From Grosmannia clavigera kw1407 (Eukaryota > Ascomycota > Sordariomycetes > Ophiostomatales > Ophiostomataceae), in NCBI RefSeq assembly GCF_000143105.1, contig NW_014040560.1:620001-684000 (forward strand): a stretch of 64,000 nucleotides of DNA, read 5' to 3'. The position numbers were made by a program, and so were the translations under genes. The notes beneath the pieces were generated by a model. The model was not told the origin of the DNA. It did not search any database and worked only from the letters and a program-made list of their open reading frames with translations. This document shows positions 12,555 to 22,962 of this stretch, piece by piece (within the stretch, counting starts at the first letter, position 1; every line of letters begins with the position of its first letter).

Positions 12555-15022
12555 TCACTCCAATTCAATAGTACCTATAAATACATTAGCGACTAAACTC
12601 TTCCATTTGGCTTGCATGCCTGTATCTTACCAGGAGGCTTGCTCGTGATATCATAGGTTACGCGAGCGACTCCAGGAACCTCGTTTATAATTCTCCGGGA
12701 CACTTGTGTCAGAAACGAGAAATCGAATGGGTAAGGCTCAGCCGTCATAAAGTTAGTGGACATGACGGCGCGAAGGATGATAATGTATCCTGGACAGTCA
12801 TTAATAAACAGCAAACATCGTTCAGGTAACTCGTGTAGAGGGCAACATACCGTAGACGCGGGCATCTCCCATGACTCCCACAGCTAAAGCACAAAGCAAT
12901 CATTAGCATGGCGTCCTCATCTGAGAGCTCAGGTCTGAGAGGAAATCTTCGCAATCTCTAAGCGGGTACACTTTTGTAATATATACCTCTGTTAGAATCC
13001 AGGCCGGCATAGGCTTGGGCGATCTGAGTCGAAAAGGTTAACCACAGGCAAGCCAAAATGGCACAGAGGATGGCATCAAATGCACTCACCTTGTCGTAAA
13101 TTCCTGCCTCCTTGATCATGGAGATGAAGATATGGTCGGCCTTGCGAGCAATTTCAACGCGCTCGGGTGTGACCTCTCCGATAATTCTGATCGCGATACC
13201 TGGGCCCGGAAATGGGTGCCGCATGACCAGGTCATCCGGAATGCCCAGCTTCCGGCCAAAGGCCCGGACCTCGTCCTTAAATAGCTCTCTCAGGGGCTCA
13301 ATCAGCTTGAGGCCTTGCTGTTGTTGTTTAGATTAGTCGCTGGTCACGTGCATGCTATACTCTTAGGAAGCTGCTTACGCCGTTCATCATCCGAGCCGGA
13401 AGGCCGCCAACGTTGTGGTGCGCTGCATCGATTAGTAACAAGATTCTATAAGAAAGGAATGCGGGTGTGCTCACTCTTCACCGTGTTGTTCGTGTTCAGG
13501 CTAAGCGATTCGATGACGTCAGGGTATAGAGTGCCCTGGACGAAAAACTCCACCTTGCCGGCATTGGCAGTGTTCTCAGCAGCCTTTTCGATGCGGATGG
13601 CCTCCTCCTCGAATAGGTCGATAAAAGTGCCGCCGATGATCTTCCGCTTCGTTTCGGGCTCCGTGACGCCTTTGAGCCGACCAAGAAACAGCGCCCCTCC
13701 GTCGATGATCGTGAGGTTGATGCCGAGATGTTCTTGAAGCGCCTTCTTCACATCTGCGCACTCGTTCAAACGCATGACGCCGTTGTCGACGAGGACGGCG
13801 TGGAACCGGTCACCTAGCCTAGGGTTAGCCCACACCGCGAAAAGCTCTCAGTGGCAGGCACAACTGACCAATAGCCTCCTTCATCAACCGAGCAACGACT
13901 GTGCTGTCGACACCACCTGAGACAGCTCCGATGACTTGAGCCTTGTCGCCGACGCGCTCGCGGATGCTGGCAATCGCATGCTCAATGAAGTCGCTCATGA
14001 CCCAGTGCTGCTGGGCCTTGCAGATGCTGACGGCGAAGTTCTTCAGCAGATCTATGCCGCGCGGGGTGTGCTCGACTTCGGGGTGAAATTGTATTCCTAC
14101 AAGCGCCTCGAGTCAGATTGTCACCAAATGGGCGCGATGTGCAAGACGAGGCTTCAGGAAGCACATACCGTAGATCGGCTTCGTCTTGTGGACAATTCCG
14201 GCATACTCGGAGTTCTGCGAGCTGGCAATCACGGCATAATTATTTGGCAGCTTGATGAGCTTGTCATCGTGGCTCATGTAGACTGCCGACCTATCAGTTT
14301 TGCATTTTGCCACTTTATAAAGGACATGACCTACCGTGCATAGACTCTCCCAGACCCTCGAAGAGCTTGTTGGAATGGTCGGGGCCATCGACTTTAAAAA
14401 TGGTAAGATCCTTTAGGAAATAGATTAGCACCGCGAACACTGCTTTCTCAATTATAGATCAAGTCGTCCCAGATTGCATGCCGAGGCACACATACTGTAT
14501 GTCCGTATTCCCGAGCCTTGCCTGGGGCAACGGAATCAGAGACTTCGCGCCAGGAAAGTTCCTGGCAACCGTAGCAAATTCCGAGGATGGGCACGCCCAG
14601 ATCAAAGATGGCAGGATCGACGTCTATACCGAGTCAATCCCTTGAGTCATTTGGCATGTAGTGGAAGCAAACTTACGAGGAGCTCCCGCATCAGTCACAG
14701 ACGCGGGGCCTAGGCACTAGGTCAGAAAATCAGCCCCTCACGAATGCGACTTCAGAGGGGCGCTCACTTCCGCTGAGGATAATTCCTTTGGGCTTCCAAG
14801 TCAGATCCTTGATCTTGGTGGTGCATGGCATGATCTCGCAGAACACATTGAGTGATCTGAGACCTCTGAGGATCAGATGCGAGGTCTGGCTTCCAAAGTC
14901 CAAGAGAAGGATTGTCTAGATATCACAATTAGCTGGTGTTCGATGTGTCTGACTCATTGCATGGCTATATTCACGTCGAAAATCTCATGAGGCGCCGCAG
15001 CTGCTCCGGTTTTGGCCGCCAT
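12555..15022 (-). CDS. GUA1: GMP synthase (glutamine-hydrolysing), 14 exons
   Basis: It converts XMP to GMP with glutamine and ATP. Predicted exons (minus): 15022-14975, 14915-14768, 14709-14677, 14623-14496, 14410-14335, 14282-14169, 14096-13869, 13813-13475, 13422-13379, 13317-13090, 13023-12987, 12883-12851, 12789-12631, 12574-12555; 544 aa. The class I amidotransferase domain has GICYG (nucleophile Cys) and QFHPEVEHT (His/Glu). The ATP-pyrophosphatase domain has the P-loop SGGVDSTV, and the C-terminal domain has THHNVGGLP and RHPFPGPGIAIR. All 13 introns (52-103 nt) are GT..AG and sum to an exact frame. The last exon is 20 nt and restores the family ending KPPGTIE. The exon density and AT-rich composition are unlike the neighbours. 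Several normally conserved positions differ (for example GSQTSHLIL near the N-terminus), so a divergent paralogue is possible. Confidence 0.92.
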
Positions 15023-16779
15023 TTCGGAGAATGATTTCACAGAAAGTCCCTAGTGCTGGAAGCGAGAGACTTGAGGTTGCCAAGTCGAGTCGGAGAGGCG
15101 TGCTTGATGCTTAATAACTCGATTGGAATCGCTTCGTGTTGAAATCCTGGTATTCATGAAATCCCTGCCACTAAAGTTGGTGCGAAATACGGAGATTCCT
15201 ACCAAAAAAAATTTAGATAGTCTCACCGCTCGAGAATAAAGCTGGCAGTATACTACGTACAGCCAAAAATCTACGAGAGTACGGAGGAATACGGAGTACG
15301 GACTAACGCTATAGTGTCAATGCCATTGAGACGAAGCCTTGGGTGATTTGTGCTAAAATATAGACTTACGACGTACTGCGGCAAAACAGGATCTCGCTGC
15401 TTATGTATCTTAGGTCGAGAAGGCGGTGAAAGCAGAATTTATTCTGCACGTGATGTTTTAGCCGTGCCTACGCGCTAATCTAGAACTGGATCCAAAGTGG
15501 AAGCAGTGAACACTATATGCATCTTTCCTACGGAGTATATCCTCTGGTTTGTTGCGAGCCTTCACCGGGTGCAGGAATGTAATTATTGACTGGCTCATTC
15601 TTCCCTTAAAAGTATAGACTATATTAAAAGGCAACCTAACACATATCAGTAAAGGTCACTTGCTCCTCCAAGACCCCTTAGCGGTATTGGGCTAACCACA
15701 TTTCTGACGAAGGAAGGCGAAATTTTGTCTTTTATCTTAAGACAAGCTACATATATAGGGAAATAGGAATAAGATAACACTATCTCACCATCTGATTGTT
15801 GTCATAAAGGACATTCCCGGTCACATATGCAACCAAAAATAACAAAAACGTACAGCAGCGGGTATTCGCTGGTCGTCACCGACCCAACTACTGATCCGCC
15901 GATTACTGGTTTAACTAGGGGAGAGCGGACGGGATCCCGTGCTTTCCAGTATCTATGGCCGTACGTGAAAGAAAAGACGAGAGAGAGCCTTATGTGTACG
16001 GAGTACTGACTAGGAACTGCAAAAACCAAGGCCCATGGACGATAAAGGAGGTTTCTCCGAGCTGAAAATGTGTCACCGATATCGGTATCGTATATCGTTA
16101 CTGCTCCATATAGCTGGATGAGACTATATGAGCTTCCCAGTCACAAGTCCAAATTCGGTTGAGGTCCGCCGACACAACCTGCGCTAGCATGCGGTGAGAA
16201 TATGCCAATGCACCTGTGGGTGGAGTCGATCCCGAGTAGTGATGAAGGTGCCACTTCTGAAGCTGCTACAACACGCGGCCCCTGATCAGCTTGTTCAGCT
16301 CTGCCCTAGCTTTCACCGGCTTGCTGTGGGTTTGGATCCTATCGAGTATTTGTGTTCATGCTAGAATCGATCACATGCATATTTTCCTTGATTCTCGTGA
16401 AGGAACAGCTATAATATAAAGGGAGATACAAGCGAGCGCTCATACGTTACATCACAAAAACGTGGGCAGGTAGCAAGCCGCTTTTGGAGTTATATTTCCT
16501 TTTCCATTTGCAGAGTGCAAATAACGGACGAACCGGACCGTGCCGTCCAGATAGACGAGCAACTTGTTTCCTCTGACCCACATCATAATACTAGACGATC
16601 ACAAGCCAATAAACAAGAACGGGGACTCAGCCGACTTATCGCCCATCCACAAACATCCCTGCGGTTTGTCTCGTCGTCCTCTGACCGCTATGGGGCTGAA
16701 AGTCGATTGTGTCTCAATCCCAGTCTCAAGCTGAAGCTTTCGCTTTTCAGGATGGCCCTGGGTAGATGGCTAGACGGGA
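15023..16779. other. AT-rich intergenic spacer
   Basis: About 1.75 kb of clearly lower GC than the genes on either side. There is no supportable ORF, tRNA or repeat unit. It contains TACGGAGTA-type words (around 15285-15300, 15528-15537 and 16000-16006), TACGACGTA at 15367-15375, and a TATAATATAAAG stretch near 16411. It could hold decayed mobile-element sequence, but no element can be named. Confidence 0.5.
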
Positions 16780-16786
16780 TATAAAG
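16780..16786 (+). promoter_or_regulatory. TATA box of the P450 gene
   Basis: TATAAAG lies 68-74 bp upstream of the P450 ATG at 16854, a plausible core-promoter distance for a fungal gene with a short leader. Confidence 0.5.
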
Positions 16787-16853
16787 AGAGGACGTTGTTC
16801 ATTCATTTGGTGTTGCAAGCTACAAACAGCAAGAAGGACAATCACCAGGCAAG

Positions 16854-18596
16854 ATGTCGTTGGGATACAGTACCTCTGCTACTGTCGGCGCGGCTGCGGC
16901 TGTGGAAGTAGTATGTGCTTTTCTTCTCTCTTGTCTTCTTCTCTCATCTCATCTTTTCTCTTCTCTTCTCTCTTGCTGACTGCTAGGCCCTTCTTCTCCT
17001 ACTCGGCAAAATCCTCTACAATCTCTTCTTCCATCCACTGCGTAAGTATCCTGGACCCTTGGTGAACCGGGCTAGCTATCTCGGCTATGTCTATGTCCTC
17101 ATGCGTGGCGATTTGCCTCAGAAGGTGCTTGAGTGGCATGAGCAATATGGTCCCGTGATACGCATCATGCCGGACCAGCTGTCCTTTGTCAAGCCCGAGG
17201 CCTGGAAGGATATTTACGGCTACAACACGGGCACCGAAGAGATGTCCAAGCTGCAGACCTTTTACAATGCCGTTGGCGGCCGGTCCATCGTCACAGAGCC
17301 GCTGCGCGGGCGTCACCGCAACCTGCGCAGGCTTCTCGCGCACGGTTTCAGCGACCGGGCCATGCGTGACCAAGAGCCGCTCATCGCCGGCTATGTCGAC
17401 TTGCTGATTCAACGCCTGCATGAGCGCACGCTGCCCGAGGCTGTCGACATGCGGACCTGGTACAACTGGATGGCGTTTGACATTATCGGTGACCTGGCCT
17501 TTGGCGAGTCTTTTGGCAGTATGGACCAGGTGCGCTACCATCCTTGGGTGGATGCCATCGCCAACAAAGTGTCGACGATGGGTCTCTTCATCACAGCCAC
17601 GCTACTCCATCTCCGCCGGCCCCTGATGCTGGCTGCCGGCCTGATCTTTCCGGGCCGCGAGGAGGTCGAGAGCCTGGCGATGCAAAGGGTCGAGAAGCGA
17701 ATGGCCCTCGGGACCGAGCGCCCTGACTTTCTAGAGGGCCTCCTCCGCCAGAGAAAGGAGGACAACATGGTACGTGGCCGAAAACTTCCTGGCTGCCGAA
17801 GAAGGCCTGTTGCTGACCCACAAGCAAAGACGCTGAGCATCGACGACATCGCAAAGAACGCTGAGATGCTCGTGCTCGCCGGCTCCGAGACTACGGCCAC
17901 CCTCCTCACGGGCCTCACCTACCTGCTGCTCCGGAACCGCGCCGTCCTGGACCGGCTGACGGCCGAGGTGCGCTCGAGCTTTGCCTCTGCCAGCGAGATC
18001 ACACTCATCTCAGTCGGCAAGCTGCCGTACATGCTCGCCTGCATCGACGAGGGCCTTCGAATGTATCCGCCCGTCCCCGTCGGCCTGCCACGCGTCGTGC
18101 CCGCAGCCGGTGCCATCATTGCCGGCGACTTCGTACCCGGTGGTGTACGTATGCCAGAACTAAATTTGTGTGCAGCTGTCCATTCTAATTCGACCCCTAG
18201 ACTGTCGTTAGCTGCAGCCAGTGGGCCATGGACCACTATAGCAAGCACTGGGTCGGCCCCTATGATTTTACACCAGAGCGCTTCCTCGATGGCAGCATGA
18301 ATGCTGGTGACTGTAGGGAGGCGCTGCAGCCATTTTCATTGGGTCCACGGAGCTGTATCGGCCGCAAGTTCGTTTCCGTTCCTCTCCGCTCATGTTGTTG
18401 CTTCCTCGCCCCTGACAGTCGCTGACCTGACAGCCTTGCCTATGCGGAGATGCGCCTGGTCCTTGCTCGCATCATCTACGATTTCGACATGCGCATGGTC
18501 AACCCTTCCCTACAGTGGATTGATGCGCAGAAGAGTCTCATTCTCTGGGACAAACCGGAGCTCAGCGTCTACCTGGAGCCAGTCCGCAAAGACTAG
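16854..18596 (+). CDS. Cytochrome P450 (CYP65-like, isotrichodermin C-15 hydroxylase type)
   Basis: Exons 16854-16910, 16987-17769, 17830-18144, 18201-18367 and 18434-18596 give 494 aa. It is an ER-anchored monooxygenase: an N-terminal hydrophobic helix (about residues 10-35) is followed by the hinge HPLRKYPGP. The I-helix oxygen-binding motif is AGSETTATLL, the K-helix ExxR is EGLR, the PERF region is FTPERFLD, and the heme loop is FSLGPRSCIGR with the axial Cys near residue 437. The block YGPVIRIMPDQLSF plus WKDIYG resembles CYP65-type enzymes of fungal secondary metabolism; the substrate is unknown. Exon 1 is only 19 codons. Intron 17770-17829 is 60 nt without stop codons, so its retention would add 20 residues in frame. 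No other biosynthetic gene is adjacent. Confidence 0.88.
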
Positions 18597-18973
18597 TGCT
18601 GGGTAGGCTTCTGTTGTTGCCGGTAGTTGTACTCGGCAGGACGTCGTTTCCGTCTATATTGATGCCGCTCGTTCAAGAAGCCGCAGTTTCTTTACTGTTT
18701 CTAATTTATGCATTCTGGTTGGCATGGTTGGGGTTTTCCATGGAAGGTGCTTGTCGTCTACGTTTTAGCCACTAGACTGGCATAATAGAGGAGGGGGACT
18801 TGGTGACTTATAGATAGTGTGTCGTGATTAGTAGTATATATTTAGTTATGCGATCGCAAAAAATTCGGTTTGCCAGCACATGGAGATAACAGTCAAGAGC
18901 TGCCACGTGATGCCTTCTTTTCTTTCTTTTTTTCTAGTCTAAGTGGATCCTGTCTGCCACCAAGCCCCTCGAA
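18597..18973. other. Spacer between P450 and RPL3
   Basis: This holds the 3' region of the P450 gene. A CACGTG lies near 18904-18909, and a T-rich run sits near 18918-18935. No gene is seen. Confidence 0.5.
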
Positions 18974-18993
18974 GCACGTGATGGATTAGGGTT
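18974..18993. promoter_or_regulatory. Ribosomal-protein promoter elements upstream of RPL3
   Basis: CACGTGA (about 18975-18981) is followed by ATTAGGGTT (18985-18993), about 130 bp before the RPL3 start. TTAGGGTT is the telomere-like Tbf1-type element known from ribosomal-protein gene promoters in many ascomycetes, and CACGTG is a Cbf1-type E-box. Their position at a ribosomal-protein gene supports function; binding is inferred. Confidence 0.6.
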
Positions 18994-19123
18994 CCTCACA
19001 CAGAACGTTTCGTTAGCCAAAACTTATCTGGTGGATTTTTTATTCCCAACTTTTTTTCTCACCATCCTCTCGACAAGAGCAATTCGACAACCTCAACCAT
19101 CCCGTTGTCCCATCACCGCCAAA

Positions 19124-20676
19124 ATGTGAGCCGTCCTCCAGCCATGCGGGAGAGGACCGGCTTCTCTTGCATGGCATCTCGTCTTCGACCGTCTTGTCCG
19201 GTTTTGCTGACAAAAACTGCACAGGTCTCACCGGAAGTACGAGGCGCCTCGCCACGGTTCGCTCGCTTACCTTCCCCGGTACGATTTTCTCCAGAAGACA
19301 TCTCTGCGCCATTGCTTCGAAGATCCAGGTCCACTGACAATTGGTATAGGAAGCGGAGTGCTAGCCACCGCGGTCGGGTCAAGTCGTAAGTCCAGACAGA
19401 AGAACTTCCCGGGAGACACGACGCACAAAAGCGAAAAAGAGTCTGACCGATTTCTTCTACACAGATTCCCCAAGGATGACCCGAAGAAGCCGGTCCACCT
19501 GACTGCTACGCTCGGCTACAAGGCCGGCATGACGACGATTGTCCGCGACCTCGACCGTCCGGGTGCCAAGTCGCACAAGAAGGAGGTGGTGGAGGCTGTG
19601 ACCATCGTGGATACCCCGCCTGTGCGTACGACGCAGCCCGCTTGGCTTTCTGCTTGCCAATGGCTAACATCTTTTCTTCTAGATGATCGTCGTGGGCCTT
19701 GTCGGCTACATCGAGACGCCGCGTGGCCTGCGCTCGCTCACCACTGTGTGGGCTGAGCACTTGGGCGACGAGCTCAAGCGCCGGTTCTACAAGAACTGGT
19801 ACAAGAGCAAGAAGAAGGCCTTTACCAAGTACGCCAAGAAGCACTCGGAGAGCAAGGGCGTGTCGATCACGCGCGAGATTGAGCGGATCAAGAAGTACTG
19901 CACGGTTGTGCGCGTGCTGGCACACACCCAGATTCGCAAGACGCCGCTGAAGCAGAAGAAGGCGCACTTGATGGAGATCCAGATCAACGGCGGCTCCACG
20001 GCCGACAAGGTCGAGTTCGGCCAGGGCCTGTTCGAGAAGCCCTTCTCGGTCGACAGCATCTTCGAGCAGGACGAGGTCATCGACGTCATCGCCGTCACCA
20101 AGGGCCACGGCTTCGAGGGTGTCACCGCCCGTTGGGGCACCAAGAAGCTACCGCGCAAGACCCACAAGGGTCTGCGCAAGGTCGCCTGTATCGGTGCCTG
20201 GCACCCGGCCCACGTGCAGTGGACTGTTGCCCGTGCCGGTCAGCGCGGTTACCACCACCGGACGTCGGTTAACCACAAGATCTACCGCATCGGCAAGGGC
20301 GGTTCCGACGACAACGCGTCGACCGACCTTGACGTAACCAAGAAGACCATCACTCCGTATGTGCCCGTCTGCCTCTGCCCTGTCTTGTGCCCGAAGAGTG
20401 GTCTGCTAACACACGTCCAGCCTCGGTGGCTTCGTCCGGTATGGCGAGATCAACAACGACTTCGTCATGGTCAAGGGCTCCATCCCGGGTACCAAGAAGC
20501 GCGTCGTCACCCTGCGCAAGTCTCTCTTCACGCACACGTCGAGAAAGGCGCTCGAGAAGGTCACGCTCAAGTGGATCGACACCTCGTCCGAGTTCGGTCA
20601 CGGTGCCTTCCAGACAAAACAGGAGAAGACCCAGTTCCAGGGCACGCTCAAGAAGGACCTCGAGACCAGCGCATAA
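19124..20676 (+). CDS. RPL3: 60S ribosomal protein L3 (uL3)
   Basis: Exons 19124-19125, 19225-19278, 19350-19385, 19465-19621, 19683-20356 and 20421-20676 give 392 aa, the normal eukaryotic length. L3 binds 25S rRNA near the peptidyl-transferase centre. The product starts MSHRKYEAPRHGSL and contains LPRKR, FPKDDPKKPVHLTA, GYKAGMTTIVRDLDRPG, GHGFEGVTARWGTKKLPRKT and the WHPAHVQWTVARAGQ loop (W-finger region). The first exon supplies only AT of the start codon; the G comes from exon 2, after a 99-nt GT..AG intron. No other ATG in that region gives the conserved N-terminus. Five introns cluster mostly at the 5' end, common for ribosomal-protein genes. Confidence 0.96.
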
Positions 20677-21399
20677 GCGGCCGCTGGCGTCGACGAGGAC
20701 GAGCACGAGTAGTGTTAGAACTGAAAGAAAGAAAAACCCCAGCGAAAACTAAAACCGAGAGACTTCTGTGGGGACGATGTGTGGAAAATGGGATGGACGG
20801 CCTTTCTCTTTTGCGTGTTGTTTGTTTGCAGGCTGGAACAATCGGGTCCGTTCCAGAGGTGTCTATGGGACTGTCTCTTTCGGATGAGCCTAAAATCCCA
20901 ATATCCATAATGAAAAAAAGTGAAAATATTCTTTGCTCTGCAGTGTGTGATTGAAGCAATGTGGGGTTCCTGCTCACAAGACTGCTGCCAATCAGTGACA
21001 GCTGCCAGAAACCACTGCTGCCCTATTATTAGCTGTTGCGTCATTGCCCCACCTGCCGCCCCCAAGGCAGCCAGCCTTTTAGGCCTTGTACATGGAAGAA
21101 GCTTTTTTGGTCTTCTCCTTCTCTACATCGTCACCACCGAACATCGCAGACGTCTGTCTGGCCCTCCTCTCTCTACAATACGCTCTCCACCTGTAGTTGC
21201 GCTGGCTTTTTCTCTGGCTGCCAGCAGCGCCGCACGACGGTTCATCAGCACTCGCCAGCACCACTGCAACGTCTCATCGCCGCTGCTGTCGACGATCTGC
21301 TCCAGGAGCTGCACCAAAAGCCGCGCTACCACGGGGATCCGTTCTGCGTCACCACACCCGAAGCTGCAGCTACGTGCCCTGTCTGCCACTTTGCCGACC
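20677..21399. other. Spacer downstream of RPL3
   Basis: The RPL3 3' region carries AAAGAAAGAAAAACC and ATGAAAAAAAG-type A-rich stretches, followed by the promoter/leader of the NuiA-like gene. One frame stays open from about 20920 into that gene, but it lacks family-like sequence. No separate gene is supported. Confidence 0.5.
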
Positions 21400-21999
21400 A
21401 TGGCCGCCTCCGACGACGCCTACGCGGCCTTCCTGAACAAGGCCAACCAGGACCCCAGCGGCGGCTACGCCTCGACGCCTTCGCCGGCCCAATCGGCTGC
21501 CGTCGATGCGGCTACCAAAAACGCTCCCGCCGCGCTCGTCGCCGCCGTCCAGGACGTCTTTTACATGAGCGACAGCGACGAGCCCTTCTCGGCAGTCGCC
21601 TTGCCGTACTCGAGCAGCACGCTCCCCGATGAAGGTGAGCCCTTTTTATTGTCTCGTCCCCTCTTCTTCTCCTTTCCTGCTAATGGCACAGACACCTTTG
21701 TCAGCCTCGCTCTGGGCTCAAGTCCCGGCGCTGAGGTGACCATCATGGACCCCTTTGAGTGGGACCCAAAGGGCCGCTACAAGCAGCTGCTGGACGCCGT
21801 GCGCGAAGCCGGACACGGCAACGATGTGCGCGTGTATCGAGTCCAGTTTAAGAACGCCTCGCAGGTGGAGTACTGGCTGGTGACGGTCGACGAGGCCGAC
21901 GACGAGACCGACGAGGGCAAGGACGCAAGAGGAGCAAAAAAGGCTGTGCCCAAGAGCTCACAGCTGGTAGGCGTCAAAGCCCTGTCGATAGAGAGTTGA
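21400..21999 (+). CDS. Small conserved protein, nuclease A inhibitor-like (NuiA-like)
   Basis: Exons 21400-21634 and 21692-21999 give 180 aa. The block LVAAVQDVFYMSDSDEPFSAV (around residues 47-67) matches the helix plus S(E/D)SD-(E/Y)PF signature of the NuiA family. NuiA itself is a bacterial inhibitor of the DNA/RNA non-specific nuclease NucA. A later segment (DPKGRYKQLLDAVREA, VRVYRVQF, EYWLV) fits the alpha-beta-alpha fold of that family, and the C-terminus is acidic then basic. The resemblance comes from short motifs, so the function is tentative. The intron (21635-21691, 57 nt) is a multiple of three without a stop; the spliced form reads PDEDTF. The ATG at 21400 has a good context (ACCATGG). 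Confidence 0.6.
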   Translation: MAASDDAYAAFLNKANQDPSGGYASTPSPAQSAAVDAATKNAPAALVAAVQDVFYMSDSDEPFSAVALPYSSSTLPDEGEPFLLSRPLFFSFPANGTDTFVSLALGSSPGAEVTIMDPFEWDPKGRYKQLLDAVREAGHGNDVRVYRVQFKNASQVEYWLVTVDEADDETDEGKDARGAKKAVPKSSQLVGVKALSIES

Positions 22000-22962
22000 A
22001 GTTGAATGGATGGCAGCAGACGTCGGCCACAATGCAGGTTTGCAATATCAGTACTATACCAAGCATGTTCACACAAGTAGGTTAAATACAACCTTTGAGA
22101 AGTCTCCCGGTTTGCTTTATCGGGCTTGCTGAAGTGAGAAGTGAGATTGCAACTTAGAAAAATAATAAGTGAGGGCATCACAGCGGCTGATAAGGTGTTT
22201 CTCCGAGGTAGGTTGGCTTGCATGTTTAGACAAACTGTAGACTTCACACGACACTGTAGAAGGTTCATGGAGCCGTCGACACAGGCGAAGCAGACGATAC
22301 GAATCTGCACTACTGCTGGGCGTAACAATCAGACACTCCGTACACTACAAGGCAGAAGGGCTGTACCAAGTAGTCTATCCGGTAAATAATAATCACATTA
22401 TGCGGGCAGTCTCGTTCGAAATACAAATCTGGATTGGTCAATAGAATCAAACGACTACCCTCACCTCGCTTGGTCTGTCGATCTACTTTTTTCGGGGGAC
22501 TGCTCCTGTCCCGTTGCAGTAACGTTGTGGCAAGCCGGTGGAAAACCCGCAAGGCCTCCCAGTCCACCTCGTTGCCCTTTCACCACTCTTCTCGTCCCGA
22601 GAGCCGCTCCAATGTATACACAGAAGTATTCACACAGCCCAACCTTTCCCTGAAAACAAAAGCAAAAGCAAAAGCAAGACTAATGACGAGACAAAGAACA
22701 CCGTAAGAGATCAAACATTTCATAAGAAAACAACAACAAAAAGGAAACAAACGATAAAAGCTGCGCGAGCAGGCACCAGACGTTGTAAATGCCCTTCCCA
22801 GACCCAGCTGTTCCAGAGTAGAATGTTCCAGAGTCGCGAGAGCAGACATGACAAAACAAGCGAAGCCGCCAAGCCATGGAGCAGCAACGAAAGAAGAAGA
22901 GAATCAAATGTATGCTCAAGAAACAAAGCTCAGAACGGCATCAAAGAAAATCGGTCACAGAT
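22000..22962. other. Convergent 3' spacer
   Basis: This separates the 3' ends of the NuiA-like gene (plus) and Ssn6 (minus). A tandem AAAGC/AAAACA run occurs around 22655-22680, probably in the Ssn6 3' UTR. No gene is seen. Confidence 0.55.

Noticed and set aside
12593..12631. GMP synthase read-through ending in a non-family tail
   Set aside because: A GT..AG intron at 12575-12630 restores the conserved C-terminus in a 20-nt exon.
20920..21399. 160-residue upstream extension of the NuiA-like protein
   Set aside because: Low-complexity, Arg/Ser/Cys-rich sequence with no family likeness; the ATG at 21400 has a good context.
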